The notes under the pieces: model-generated
What the model saw: only the letters and a program-made list of their open reading frames with translations
What the model was told of the DNA's origin: nothing
Database searches by the model: none
In this document: piece by piece, positions 53,558 through 62,357 of the stretch
Position numbering within the stretch: the first letter of the stretch is position 1
How the letters are laid out: each line of letters starts with the position of its first letter
Made by a program: the position numbers and the translations under genes
NCBI GenBank assembly: GCA_963746805.1
Contig: CAVVCQ010000008.1
Span: 744,001-808,000, forward strand
From: DATHTC01 sp963746805
Lineage (GTDB): Bacteria > Actinomycetota > Thermoleophilia > Gaiellales > Gaiellaceae
Direction of reading: 5' to 3'
Length of the DNA: 64,000 nucleotides

Positions 53558-55368
53558 TCCGAGCGCTCCGCCGCCAGCACGTGAGACCGGCCAGGGCCGA
53601 GGCGGACGTAGTTGCGCCCGATGTGCCAGGTGAAGACGTCGTCGGTGAGGAGCTCGCGGACGCGGACGGCCGGCGGCAGCCCGATCCACGCGGGGAGGAC
53701 GACGACGCCCTCGCGCTCCTCGTACGGGTTGAGATTCACGGCGACGAGCACCACGTCGTCGTCGCGCTTCTTCGCGAACGCGAGCAGGTCGTCGTTCTCG
53801 GTGTCGAGCCAGGCCAGGTCGAGCCACTGCAGCGCCGGGTGCTCGCGCCGGATCGCGTTCAGCCGGCTCACGAGCGGGAGCAGCGGCCCGTCGAGCGCGC
53901 GCTCCTTCAGCTCGTACTTCTCGGAGTCGAGGTACTCCTCGGACCCTTCGCGCAGCGGCACGTTCTCGCAGTGCTCGTACCCGGAGTAGAGGCCGTAGCT
54001 CGGCGAGAGCGTGCCCGCGAGGACGAGCCGCGCCTCGAACGCCGGCCGCCCGCCCTGCTGCAGGTAGCGGTGGAGGATGTCCGGGGTGTTGGCGAAGAAG
54101 TTCGGCCGGTAGGAGTCGGCCCACGCGAGCAGGTCGTCCACGAACTCCACGAGCTCCCAGCGCGCGTTCTTCCAGGTGAAGTACGTGTAGCTCTGGCCGA
54201 AGCCGACCTTGCCGAGCGTCTGCATCATCGCCGGGCGCGTGAAGGCCTCGGCGAAGAAGACGACGTCCGGGTCGCGCGAGCGGATCTCCCGGATCAGCCA
54301 CTCCCAGAACGGCACCGGCTTCGTGTGCGGGTTGTCGACGCGGAACACCTTCACGCCCCGGTCGACCCACAGCTGGACGACGTCGTGGAGCGCCTGCCAG
54401 AGGCCCTTCCAGTCCTCGGAGTCCCAGTTGACGTTGTAGATGTCCTGGTACTTCTTGGGGGGGTTCTCCGCGTACTTCAGCGTCCCGTCGGGGCGCCGGT
54501 TGAACCACTCCGGATGCTCCTTCAGCCACGGGTGGTCGGGCGAGCACTGGATGGCGAAGTCGAGGCAGATCTCGCAGCCGACCTCGCGGCCGCGCGCGAC
54601 CATCGCCTCGAACTCCTCGAGCGTCCCGAGCTCGGGGTCGACCGCGTCGTGCCCGCCCTCCTCGGAGCCGATCGCCCACGGGCTGCCCGGGTCGTCGGGC
54701 CCGGCCTCGAGCGCGTTGTTGCGCCCCTTGCGGTTCGTCGTCCCGATCGGGTGGACCGGCGGCAGGTAGACGACGTCGAAGCCCAGCGCCGCCAGGTCGG
54801 GGAGCACCTCCGTGACACCCCTGAATCCGCCCCACGAGCGCGGGAAGAGCTCGTACCACGCGCCGAAGCGCGCCCGCTCGCGGTCGACGTCGATCCCGAA
54901 GGTCTGGGTCGTGGTGAGCTCGGAGCGGTCGCTCTCGTGCAGGTCGAGCGCCTCCTCGACGGTGAGCGAGTCGACGCCGTGGAGCGCGGCCCCCTCGGAG
55001 AGCTCGCCGGAGAGGTCCTCCTGGCCGGCCTCGACCTTCCGCTCGAGCTCGTGGCGCCACGAGGCGAAGCGGTCGACCCACGCGGCGACCGCGAACTCCC
55101 ACACGCCGCAGGCGTCGAGCTCGAGGTGACCGACCCAGCGGTCGCTCCCCGCGTGGTACATGAGGGACTCCCGCCACCGCCGCTCCCCGCGCCGCCGCGC
55201 CCGCACGGCCGCGCCGAGGATCTCGTGCCCGTCCCGGAAGATCGTCGCCGACACCTCGACCCGCTCGCCCTGCGTCCGCTTCACGGCGTAGCGGCCGTGG
55301 TCGACCTGTGGCTCGACCTCCTGGATCTGGATCCGGCGTGGGGGCTCGGTCGTCCGTGGCAGCGGCAT
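53554..55368 (-). CDS. glgE: Maltose-1-phosphate maltosyltransferase GlgE
   Basis: The 604-aa GH13_3 enzyme transfers maltose from maltose-1-phosphate to glucan. It has an N-terminal domain N (VEVSATIFRDGHEILGAAVR), then WYELFPRSWGGFRGV, VYLPPVHPIGTTNRKGRNN, nucleophile Asp in VFRVDNPHTKP, acid Glu in VFFAEAFTRPAMM and Asp in FFANTPDILHRYL. All GlgE hallmarks are present. ATG 55368 gives MPLPRTTEPPRRIQIQEVEP. It diverges from malQ with a 41-bp gap. It heads glgE-treS-pep2-glgB. Confidence 0.95.
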   Translation of the reverse strand: MPLPRTTEPPRRIQIQEVEPQVDHGRYAVKRTQGERVEVSATIFRDGHEILGAAVRARRRGERRWRESLMYHAGSDRWVGHLELDACGVWEFAVAAWVDRFASWRHELERKVEAGQEDLSGELSEGAALHGVDSLTVEEALDLHESDRSELTTTQTFGIDVDRERARFGAWYELFPRSWGGFRGVTEVLPDLAALGFDVVYLPPVHPIGTTNRKGRNNALEAGPDDPGSPWAIGSEEGGHDAVDPELGTLEEFEAMVARGREVGCEICLDFAIQCSPDHPWLKEHPEWFNRRPDGTLKYAENPPKKYQDIYNVNWDSEDWKGLWQALHDVVQLWVDRGVKVFRVDNPHTKPVPFWEWLIREIRSRDPDVVFFAEAFTRPAMMQTLGKVGFGQSYTYFTWKNARWELVEFVDDLLAWADSYRPNFFANTPDILHRYLQQGGRPAFEARLVLAGTLSPSYGLYSGYEHCENVPLREGSEEYLDSEKYELKERALDGPLLPLVSRLNAIRREHPALQWLDLAWLDTENDDLLAFAKKRDDDVVLVAVNLNPYEEREGVVVLPAWIGLPPAVRVRELLTDDVFTWHIGRNYVRLGPGRSHVLAAERSE

Positions 55369-55409
55369 CCGTCGTCTCTGTCCCTATCGACTACGACCCC
55401 GAAACGGCG

Positions 55410-56606
55410 ATGAACCTACCGCGTTCGAGCGGCGTCCTGCTGCACCCGACCTCGCTGCCGGGCGGACGGCTCGGGTCGGAGGCGCGCGCGTTCGTCGACT
55501 GGCTCGTGGCCGGAGGCCAGTCGTGGTGGCAGGTCCTGCCGCTGGGGCCGCCGGACGAGTTCGACTCGCCGTACAAGGCCGCGTCGGCGTTCGCCGGGTG
55601 GCGCGGGCTGCTGGAGGACCCGGAGGCGCCGGTCGACGTCGACGAGCTGGACGCGTTCGTCGCCCGCCACCCGACGTGGATCGGCGAGTGGGCGGCGTTC
55701 GCCGGCGAGCACGCCGTCGCCGACCAGGTGCGCTTCGAGCGCGAGTGGGGCGCGCTCAGGGCGTACGCGAACGAGCGCGGCGTCGGGCTCATCGGCGACC
55801 TGCCGATCTACGTCGCCGAGAACGGCGCCGACCACCTGGCGCACCCCGAGCTCTTCCTCGACGACGTCGTCGCCGGCGTCCCACCGGACGCGTTCACCGA
55901 CGAGGGCCAGCGTTGGGGCAACCCGATCTACGACTGGTCCGCCATGCGCGCGACCGGCTACCGCTGGTGGATCGAGCGGTTCCGCAGGACGTTCGAGCTC
56001 CACGACCTCACGCGCGTCGACCACTTCCGCGGCTTCGTCGCCTACTGGGCCGTGCCGGCCGAGGCCAAGACGGCGAAGGACGGGACGTGGCGACCGGGGC
56101 CGGGTCGCGAGCTGTTCGACGCGGTCGCCGCCGAGCTCGGCGAACTGCCGCTGATCGCCGAGGACCTCGGCGTGATCACCGAGCCGGTCGTGCGGCTGCG
56201 CGACGAGCTCGGCCTCCCGGGCATGCACGTGCTCCAGTTCGGCTTCGACGACGACCCGAACAACCCGCACCGGCCGACGGCGCACCGCGAGAACGGCGTC
56301 GTCTACACGGGCACGCACGACAACGACACGGCCCGCGGCTGGTGGGACTCGCTCGACGACGACGCACGCCGCCGCACCGGCCTCGACCCGGCCGACCCGG
56401 CGTGGGGCCTCGTCGAGCTCGCGTACGCCTCGCCCGCGCGGCTCGCGGTCGTCCCGGTGCAGGACCTGCTCGGGCTCGGCGGGGAGGCGCGGATGAACGT
56501 CCCCGGCCGCGAGCAGGGCAACTGGCGCTGGCGCCTCGAGGAGGGGCAGCTCACCGACGCGCTCGCGGGGCGTGTCCGCGAAGCGACGCGCGCCGCCGGC
56601 CGGTAG
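55410..56606 (+). CDS. malQ: 4-alpha-glucanotransferase MalQ, compact form
   Basis: The 398-aa GH77 enzyme has SGVLLHPTSLPGG, SPYKAASAFAG near residue 53, nucleophile Asp in TRVDHFRGF, acid Glu in LIAEDLGVIT and Asp in TGTHDNDTARGWW. It is about 100 aa shorter than classic MalQ, because the insert after SAFAG is reduced. The catalytic core is complete. It disproportionates malto-oligosaccharides that GlgX and TreZ leave. ATG 55410 is used. Repeat copy B starts 4 nt after its stop. Confidence 0.93.
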   Translation: MNLPRSSGVLLHPTSLPGGRLGSEARAFVDWLVAGGQSWWQVLPLGPPDEFDSPYKAASAFAGWRGLLEDPEAPVDVDELDAFVARHPTWIGEWAAFAGEHAVADQVRFEREWGALRAYANERGVGLIGDLPIYVAENGADHLAHPELFLDDVVAGVPPDAFTDEGQRWGNPIYDWSAMRATGYRWWIERFRRTFELHDLTRVDHFRGFVAYWAVPAEAKTAKDGTWRPGPGRELFDAVAAELGELPLIAEDLGVITEPVVRLRDELGLPGMHVLQFGFDDDPNNPHRPTAHRENGVVYTGTHDNDTARGWWDSLDDDARRRTGLDPADPAWGLVELAYASPARLAVVPVQDLLGLGGEARMNVPGREQGNWRWRLEEGQLTDALAGRVREATRAAGR

Positions 56607-56610
56607 AAAG

Positions 56611-56879
56611 CGTGGGGGAACCCATGGTTCCCCCACGAGCCCCCTCCTTCTGCCTGGTGGCTTCGAGTGGCGTTGGTGTGGCCTCCCGGGCGGATGAACC
56701 GCCCTCCGGCCTAGAGGCCGTCTCTCGTCGCAGTAGCCGGCAGTTCGTAAGCCTTCGCGCGCGCACCTAGCGGTGCGTGCGCTCCGGCCAGGAACCTGCT
56801 CTCAATGGACTTGGCATGTCGTGACGGTCGGGATGCGCTGTGCCCCTGGACGGGGCACGCGGCGATCCCACCCGTCCGA
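56611..56879. repeat. 270-bp structured direct repeat, copy B
   Basis: Same orientation as copy A (47859-48128), about 87% identical, with nearly all hairpins maintained: first stem identical, GGGCGG/CCGCCC identical, and the CACC/GGTG and GTGCCCC/GGGGCAC stems kept with changes mostly in loops. The long terminal stem has two adjacent mismatches here. The copies bracket 8.5 kb holding glgB, pep2, treS, glgE and malQ. The remaining 59 nt to the next gene hold nothing recognisable. Confidence 0.85.
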
Positions 56880-56938
56880 TCACTCCGGGACCGATTTCAA
56901 CCGACTAAGTAACAGTCTGTTGCTTTGTCGCTTTCGAG

Positions 56939-58054
56939 CTACGTTGCGGGCCGCGGCACGGCCTCCAGCGCGCGCATCACGTCCGTCACCGAGAGGAGAC
57001 CGACGAGGCGGCCGTCGCCGTCGACGACGAGGGCGCGGCCGAGGTCGGTGCCGAGGTCGGGGAGCACGGTCGTCACCTCTGCGTCCGGGCGGAACAACGG
57101 GACCTCTTCGACCGGGAGCATGCAGTCGCGCACGCGGCGCGCGTCCCACTCGCCGCGCGGCACCTGCGCGACGCGGCGGAACGGGAGCAGGCCGACCGGG
57201 CGACCGTCTTCGCCGACGACCGGATACGTGCTGTGGCGGCGCGTCCAGACCGTCTCGTCCATGAACTGGCCGAGCGTCAGGTCGGGCGAGATCGAGACCG
57301 GCCGCGGCTCCATCAGGTCGGCCACGCGCAGGCCGCCGAGCGCGTCGCGGACGAGCACGTACCGCGCCTCCTGGCTCGACGCGGTGAGGAGGAACCAGCC
57401 GATGAACGCGAGCCACGCGCCGCCGATCGCACCGGACACCACGAACATGATCACGCCGAGCCCGATGAAGCCGAACCCGAACGCGCGCCCGATGTTGGCC
57501 GAGAGCCGCGTCGCCCAGCCGTAGTCGTCTCGCGCCGCCCAGAGCGCCGAGCGCAGCACCCGTCCGCCGTCGAGCGGGAGCGCGGGGAGCAGGTTGAAGG
57601 CCAGCAGGAGCAGGTTCGTCACACCGAGCCAGCCGACGATCCCGTCGGCCACGCTCGGCAGCTCGAGCCCCGCGGCGAGCGCGACGCAGACGAGCCCGAT
57701 CGCGAGTGACACGAGCGGCCCCGCCACCGCGATCCGGAACTCCGCCCCGGCCGACGGGAACGTGCCCTTGAACTTCGCCACGCCGCCGAAGAGCCACAGC
57801 GTGATCCCCTCGATCTCCATCCCCTCGCGCCGGGCCACGAACGCGTGCCCCAACTCGTGCGCGAGGAGCGAGGCAAAGAAGAGCACGGCGGCCGCGAGCG
57901 CACCGACGAGCGCACCGGCGCCGGAGAGCCCGACGTACCGGTCCTCGAGGTCGCGCTCGATCGACCAGACGATGAGCGCGAAGACGACGAGCCAGCTCCA
58001 GTTGACGCCGATCTCGATTCCGGCGATGCGGCCGAGACGGATGCTCGAGGTCAC
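56939..58054 (-). CDS. Site-2 protease family (M50) zinc metalloprotease with C-terminal CBS pair
   Basis: The 371-aa membrane protein has six helices, zinc motif HELGHAF in FFASLLAHELGHAFVARREG near residue 62 and the second metal site LPLDGGRVLRSALW near 158. The C-terminus has two CBS repeats from about 245 onward. This is the Rip-like or SpoIVFB-like arrangement in which CBS domains sense nucleotides. The substrate, maybe an anti-sigma factor, is not identified. GTG 58054 overlaps the 105-aa gene upstream. Confidence 0.9.
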   Translation of the reverse strand: MTSSIRLGRIAGIEIGVNWSWLVVFALIVWSIERDLEDRYVGLSGAGALVGALAAAVLFFASLLAHELGHAFVARREGMEIEGITLWLFGGVAKFKGTFPSAGAEFRIAVAGPLVSLAIGLVCVALAAGLELPSVADGIVGWLGVTNLLLLAFNLLPALPLDGGRVLRSALWAARDDYGWATRLSANIGRAFGFGFIGLGVIMFVVSGAIGGAWLAFIGWFLLTASSQEARYVLVRDALGGLRVADLMEPRPVSISPDLTLGQFMDETVWTRRHSTYPVVGEDGRPVGLLPFRRVAQVPRGEWDARRVRDCMLPVEEVPLFRPDAEVTTVLPDLGTDLGRALVVDGDGRLVGLLSVTDVMRALEAVPRPAT

Positions 58055-58368
58055 GCGTCGTCCTCGATCGGGAGGGCCGAAGCGACGAGCCGCTGCCCGC
58101 CGGCGTCGTAGACCACGTCGACGGTCTCGTGCTTGCGGTAGCTGCCGGCGATCCCGAGGAACATGCTCAGCCAGCGCCAGAAGCCGAGCCGGCCCTCGCG
58201 CGCGATCGCGCGCGGGAACACGAGCGCCCGTCCGTCGACGCGGTAGTCGACCCCGGGCTCCTGGCGCACGCCGTTGACGTACACCTCGAGCGGCGCCGCC
58301 ACGTGGTCGGGGAGCCGGACGCGACTCGTCTGCGGGGTGGACGCATGCGGAGCCCGTGCTTCGGACAC
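58051..58368 (-). CDS. Hypothetical protein coupled to the site-2 protease
   Basis: The 105-aa soluble protein starts at GTG 58368 (VSEARAPHAS). It contains EVYVNGVRQEPGVDYRVDGR and ends DDA. The segment GFWRWLSMFLGIAGSYRKHE has a Trp/Phe-rich amphipathic stretch, possibly a membrane-contact helix. No family is known to me. It overlaps the protease start by 4 nt, so a partner or substrate role is plausible. The start lies back-to-back with coxB, with 9 nt between start codons. Confidence 0.6.
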   Translation of the reverse strand: MSEARAPHASTPQTSRVRLPDHVAAPLEVYVNGVRQEPGVDYRVDGRALVFPRAIAREGRLGFWRWLSMFLGIAGSYRKHETVDVVYDAGGQRLVASALPIEDDA

Positions 58369-58377
58369 CGCCGTAGA

Positions 58378-59397
58378 ATGCCTGCGCCCGTGGCTCGGCT
58401 CGCCTGCCTCCTCCCGCTCGTCGCGCTCGCCGCACTCGCGCTCGCCACCGGAGCGCTCGGGGCCGACCCGCTCGACTCGAACGGCGGCCTCACGCCGCGC
58501 CAGCCCGCCTCGCCGGAGGCGGCGCGCATCTGGGACGTCTACTGGCTGCTCGTGGCGGTCGGCGTGCTCGTCTTCGCCGTCGTCGCCGTGCCGCTGACGA
58601 TCTTCATGATCCGGTACCGCTCGAACGGCCGCGGCCGGGAGGTCGAAGGACCGCAGATCCGCGGCAACTCGCGCCTCGAGATCGGGTGGACGCTCGGCGC
58701 GGTGCTGATCGTCACCGCGATCATCTCCTTCGTCTTCTACAGCCTGCCCGGCATCGTCGATCCGGACGATGCCCGCGGCGGCGAGACGTACCGCGTGCGT
58801 GTCGAAGGGCGGCAGTTCTACTGGCGCTACGTGTATCCCAACGGCGTCGTCGCCTACGACACGCTGCGACTGCCGGTGGACCGCGGGGTGACGTTCGACG
58901 TGACGGCCCCCGACACGGACGTGATCCACAGCTTCTGGGTGCCGAACCTGCAGGGGAAGCGCGACGCGATCCCCGGCGATCTGACGAGCTTCAGCGTGGT
59001 GCCGGAGCAGACGGGCGAGTTCGAGGTGATCTGCGGCGAGCTCTGCGGCATCCAGCACGCCAAGATGCACGGCACGGTGATCGTGTTGCCCGGGCCTGAG
59101 TTCGACGCCTGGCTCGCCGAGCAGGCCGAGCGCCAGCAGCGGCCGAACCGTGAGCAGGGCGGCGACCAGTGGGTCGCGGTGTGCTCGAAGTGCCACGGCC
59201 CCGACGTCGCGGGCGAGATCGGCCCGCCGCTCGAGGGCAATCCGCTCCTCGCCGACCCCGTCGCGCTCGGGCGTCTCGTCCGGAACGGCCGAGGCGAGAT
59301 GCCGCCCGTCGGAACGGGTTGGAGCGACCAGGAGGTCGAGTCCCTGACCGAGTTCACCTCGACGCTCGCGGGAGGCGACGGTGGCGGCGAGGACTGA
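58378..59397 (+). CDS. coxB: Cytochrome c oxidase subunit II fused to a cytochrome c domain
   Basis: The 339-aa protein has a signal/first helix, then two transmembrane helices and the CuA domain: EGRQFYWRYVYPNGVVAYDT, HSFWVPNLQGKRDAIPG, and CGELCGIQHAKMHG with both Cys, His and Met ligands. The C-terminal domain has CSKCHGPDV (CxxCH heme c) and MPPVG as distal Met. It is a caa3-type subunit. ATG 58378 is preferred; a GTG four codons later is possible. Next gene ctaD overlaps by 17 nt. Confidence 0.95.
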   Translation: MPAPVARLACLLPLVALAALALATGALGADPLDSNGGLTPRQPASPEAARIWDVYWLLVAVGVLVFAVVAVPLTIFMIRYRSNGRGREVEGPQIRGNSRLEIGWTLGAVLIVTAIISFVFYSLPGIVDPDDARGGETYRVRVEGRQFYWRYVYPNGVVAYDTLRLPVDRGVTFDVTAPDTDVIHSFWVPNLQGKRDAIPGDLTSFSVVPEQTGEFEVICGELCGIQHAKMHGTVIVLPGPEFDAWLAEQAERQQRPNREQGGDQWVAVCSKCHGPDVAGEIGPPLEGNPLLADPVALGRLVRNGRGEMPPVGTGWSDQEVESLTEFTSTLAGGDGGGED

Positions 59398-61012
59398 GGT
59401 CGAGCGCTACAGGGCCCCGTGGACGCAGGGCCGCGTGGCGTCGTGGCTGACGACGGTCGACCACAAGCGGATCGGGATCATGTACATCGCGACGTCGCTC
59501 GTGTTCTTCATCGCGGGCGGCGTGATGGCGCTGCTGATGCGCACGCAGCTGATCACGCCCGAGAACGACTTCATCGTCCGCGACGACTACAACCAGATCG
59601 TCACGATGCACGGGACGACGATGATCTTCCTCGTCGTCGTTCCCGTCTGGGCCGGCATTGCGAACTACCTCGTGCCGCTGATGATCGGCGCGCGCGACAT
59701 GGCCTTCCCGCGCCTGAACGCGCTCTCGTACTGGCTGTTCCTGTCGGGCGGGATCGTCCTCCTCGGCAGCTTCTTCGCCAACCAGGGCGCAGCGCAGGCC
59801 GGCTGGTACAGCTACCCGCCGCTCTCGCTCCTCACGGAGGGCAACGGCCAGGACTACTGGATCCTCGGTCTGCACATCCTCACGGTCTCGTCGCTCGCGG
59901 GCGCGATCAACTTCATCGTGACGATCCAGAACATGCGGACGGCGGGCATGACGTGGATGCGCCTGCCCCTGTTCGTGTGGACGATCGAGGTGTATGCCTG
60001 GCTGCTCGTCGTGGTCCTGCCGACACTGTCGGCGGGCCTGACGATGCTGCTCCTCGACCGCCAGTTCGGGACGGGCTTCTTCATCCCCGAGGACGGGGGC
60101 CAGCCCCTCCTCTACCAGCACGCCTTCTGGTTCTTCGGGCACCCCGAGGTCTACATCATGATCCTGCCGGCCTTCGGCGTGATCTCCGAGGTGCTCCCGG
60201 TCTTCTGCCGCAAGCCGATCTTCGGCTACAAGGCGATCGCGTTCTCGACGGTGGCGATCGGGTTCTTCTCGCTGCTCGTCTGGGCCCACCACATGTTCAC
60301 GGTCGGCCTCCCGAACTACCTCAACGGCTTCTTCATGGTCGCCTCGGTGCTGATCGGCGTCCCGACCGGGATCAAGATCTTCAACTGGGTGGCCACGACC
60401 TGGCGCGGCAACCTCATCTTCGACACGCCGCTGCTGTACGCGATCGGCTTCCTCTTCGTGTTCACGCTCGGCGGGATCTCCGGGATCTTCGTCGCCGCGT
60501 TCCCGTTCGACTGGCAGGCGCACGACACGTACTTCATCGTCGCGCACATGCACTACGTGCTCTTCGGCGGCGCGATCATGGCGCTGCTCGCCGGGTTGCA
60601 CTACTGGTGGCCGAAGATCTTCGGGCGGATGCTGAACGGGAAGCTCGGCAAGCTGGAGTTCGCCCTGGTGTTCATCGGGTTCAACGTCACGTTCGCGCCG
60701 CAGCACCTGCTCGGGCTGGACGGGATGGCGCGGAGGATCTACACCTACCCCGACCAGAGCGTGATGCCCGAGTACAACCTCATCTCGACGATCGGCTCCT
60801 ACACGATGGGAGCGGGCCTGCTGCTCTTCTTCGTCAACGCGCTCATGACGCGCCGCCGCGGCCGCCGCGTCGACAACGACCCGTGGTTGGCCGACACGCT
60901 CGAGTGGTACACGACGTCGCCGCCGCCGCCCTGGAACTTCGACCGCGTCCCGTACGTGACGAGCGCGCGCCCGCTGCGCGACCTGCGGCGGCGGCTGAAC
61001 GGGCTGACATGA
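59381..61012 (+). CDS. ctaD: Cytochrome c oxidase subunit I CtaD
   Basis: The 543-aa polytopic protein has 12 transmembrane helices and the heme-copper hallmark residues: TMHGTTMIFL (low-spin heme His), FWFFGHPEVYIMILPAFGV (CuB His and cross-linked Tyr region), WAHHMFTVG (two CuB His) and HMHYVLFGG (heme a and a3 His). It catalyses oxygen reduction with coxB. The start GTG 59381 has GGGAGG upstream. ctaB follows with an ATGA overlap. Confidence 0.97.
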   Translation: MAARTEVERYRAPWTQGRVASWLTTVDHKRIGIMYIATSLVFFIAGGVMALLMRTQLITPENDFIVRDDYNQIVTMHGTTMIFLVVVPVWAGIANYLVPLMIGARDMAFPRLNALSYWLFLSGGIVLLGSFFANQGAAQAGWYSYPPLSLLTEGNGQDYWILGLHILTVSSLAGAINFIVTIQNMRTAGMTWMRLPLFVWTIEVYAWLLVVVLPTLSAGLTMLLLDRQFGTGFFIPEDGGQPLLYQHAFWFFGHPEVYIMILPAFGVISEVLPVFCRKPIFGYKAIAFSTVAIGFFSLLVWAHHMFTVGLPNYLNGFFMVASVLIGVPTGIKIFNWVATTWRGNLIFDTPLLYAIGFLFVFTLGGISGIFVAAFPFDWQAHDTYFIVAHMHYVLFGGAIMALLAGLHYWWPKIFGRMLNGKLGKLEFALVFIGFNVTFAPQHLLGLDGMARRIYTYPDQSVMPEYNLISTIGSYTMGAGLLLFFVNALMTRRRGRRVDNDPWLADTLEWYTTSPPPPWNFDRVPYVTSARPLRDLRRRLNGLT

Positions 61013-62205
61013 GCGACGGCCTCGCACCGGGCCCCTGGCTGCGCGCGTGCGCGGTGTTCGCAGCGCTCGCAACCGGCGTCGCCGCGGCGAGCGGGCCGCT
61101 CGGGCTGACGCACCGGGCCCTGGTCGGGATCGCGCTCCCGCCGCTCGTCGCCGTCGCCGTCGCCGCGTGGCAGTCGCACCCGCGGCTGCAGCTCGCCTCG
61201 TACTCGGCGGTCGCGGCCTTCGTCGGCGCGAGCGTGACCTGGTGGCTGGCGCCGCTCCACGTTGCGCTCGCCTCCGCCGCCTTCGCCGGTGCAGTGGTGA
61301 CGGCCGCGCTCGCGTTCCGGAGGGGAGCAAGTGGCTCAGAGCCACAAAGTCCGTGGCGCGACTACGTGACGCTGACGAAGCCGCGGATCATGTCCCTGCT
61401 GCTCGTCACCGGGGCCGCCGGGATGTTCGTCGGCGCGGGCGGCGTGCCCGAGCTGTCGGCACTCGGCGTGATGCTCCTCGGCCTCGGCCTCGCGTGCGGC
61501 GGGGCCAGCGCGCTGAACCACCTCCTCGACCGCGACATCGACCGGCTGATGGGGAAGCGGACGGAGAAGCGCCCCGTGGCGGCAGGCCGCGTCCCTCCGG
61601 CGCGCGCGCTCGAGTTCGGGCTCGCGCTCTCGGCCGCGTCGTTCGTGCTCCTCGCCGCGTTCACGAACGCGCTGACGGCGGTGCTCGCGCTCGTCGGGAA
61701 CCTCTTCTACGTGCTCGTCTACACCCGCTGGCTGAAGCGCTCGACGGCGCAGAACATCGTCATCGGCGGCGCCGCCGGAGCCGTGCCGCCGCTCGTCGGC
61801 TACGCGGCGGCGACCGGCTCGCTCGCGCTCCCCGCGCTGTGGCTCTTCCTCATCGTCTTCCTCTGGACGCCGCCGCACTTCTGGGCGCTCGCGCTGCTGA
61901 TCAAGGACAACTACGCGGCCGCGAACGTGCCGATGCTGCCGGTCGTGCGCGGCGACCGCGAGACGGCGCGGCAGATCGTCCTCTACTCGGTCGTCCTCGT
62001 CGCGTTCACGCTCGCCGTCTCGCCGTGGCTCGGCTGGCTGTACGGCCTGGCCGCGGCCGCGCTCGGCGGGGCGCTGCTCTGGCTCGCGTGGGAGCTCCGC
62101 CGCGACCTCTCCCGCCGCCGTGCTGCGCTCCTCTTCCACTACTCGCTCGCGTACCTCGCGCTGCTGTTCGTGGCGGCGGCGCTCGACCCGGTGGTGTTCG
62201 CGTGA
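61009..62205 (+). CDS. ctaB: Protoheme IX farnesyltransferase CtaB with extra N-terminal membrane domain
   Basis: The 398-aa protein is a UbiA prenyltransferase that makes heme O for the oxidase. The core starts near residue 116 (DYVTLTKPRIMSLLLV) and has the two Asp motifs NHLLDRDIDRLMGKR and the YTRWLKRSTAQNIVIGG segment. The first 105 residues form three or four extra helices not found in most CtaB proteins. Between them sits the 25-nt palindromic repeat that encodes SGSEPQSP. ATG 61009 overlaps the ctaD stop. Confidence 0.93.
   Translation: MSDGLAPGPWLRACAVFAALATGVAAASGPLGLTHRALVGIALPPLVAVAVAAWQSHPRLQLASYSAVAAFVGASVTWWLAPLHVALASAAFAGAVVTAALAFRRGASGSEPQSPWRDYVTLTKPRIMSLLLVTGAAGMFVGAGGVPELSALGVMLLGLGLACGGASALNHLLDRDIDRLMGKRTEKRPVAAGRVPPARALEFGLALSAASFVLLAAFTNALTAVLALVGNLFYVLVYTRWLKRSTAQNIVIGGAAGAVPPLVGYAAATGSLALPALWLFLIVFLWTPPHFWALALLIKDNYAAANVPMLPVVRGDRETARQIVLYSVVLVAFTLAVSPWLGWLYGLAAAALGGALLWLAWELRRDLSRRRAALLFHYSLAYLALLFVAAALDPVVFA
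61330..61354 (+). repeat. Copy 2 of the 25-nt palindromic repeat, inside ctaB
   Basis: Exact match to 3601-3625 (palindrome GTGGCTC-A-GAGCCAC plus AAAGTCCGT). It encodes SGSEPQSP at the junction between the additional N-terminal helices and the UbiA core, a position likely to tolerate inserted residues. Confidence 0.85.
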
Positions 62206-62354
62206 GCGACCACGAGTGGCGGAACGACCCGACGACGAACCCCGAGCTCGCGCGCCGCAACATGATCTGGGGCTGGAGCCTCTTCGGCCTGTTCCTCGTC
62301 CTGTTCGCGGGCACCGTGGTGGTCGCGCTGATCTACCTCGCGGTCGCGGACTAG
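62202..62354 (+). CDS. Small single-helix protein of the cytochrome oxidase operon
   Basis: The 50-aa protein (VSDHEWRNDPTTNPELARRN, then the helix WGWSLFGLFLVLFAGTVVVA) has one transmembrane segment with a cytoplasmic N-terminus. Its GTG overlaps the ctaB stop and it is the fourth gene in coxB-ctaD-ctaB. It probably acts as an accessory subunit of the oxidase in the manner of small subunit IV/CtaF-type proteins. Sequence is too short for family assignment. Confidence 0.6.
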   Translation: MSDHEWRNDPTTNPELARRNMIWGWSLFGLFLVLFAGTVVVALIYLAVAD

Positions 62355-62357
62355 GCG

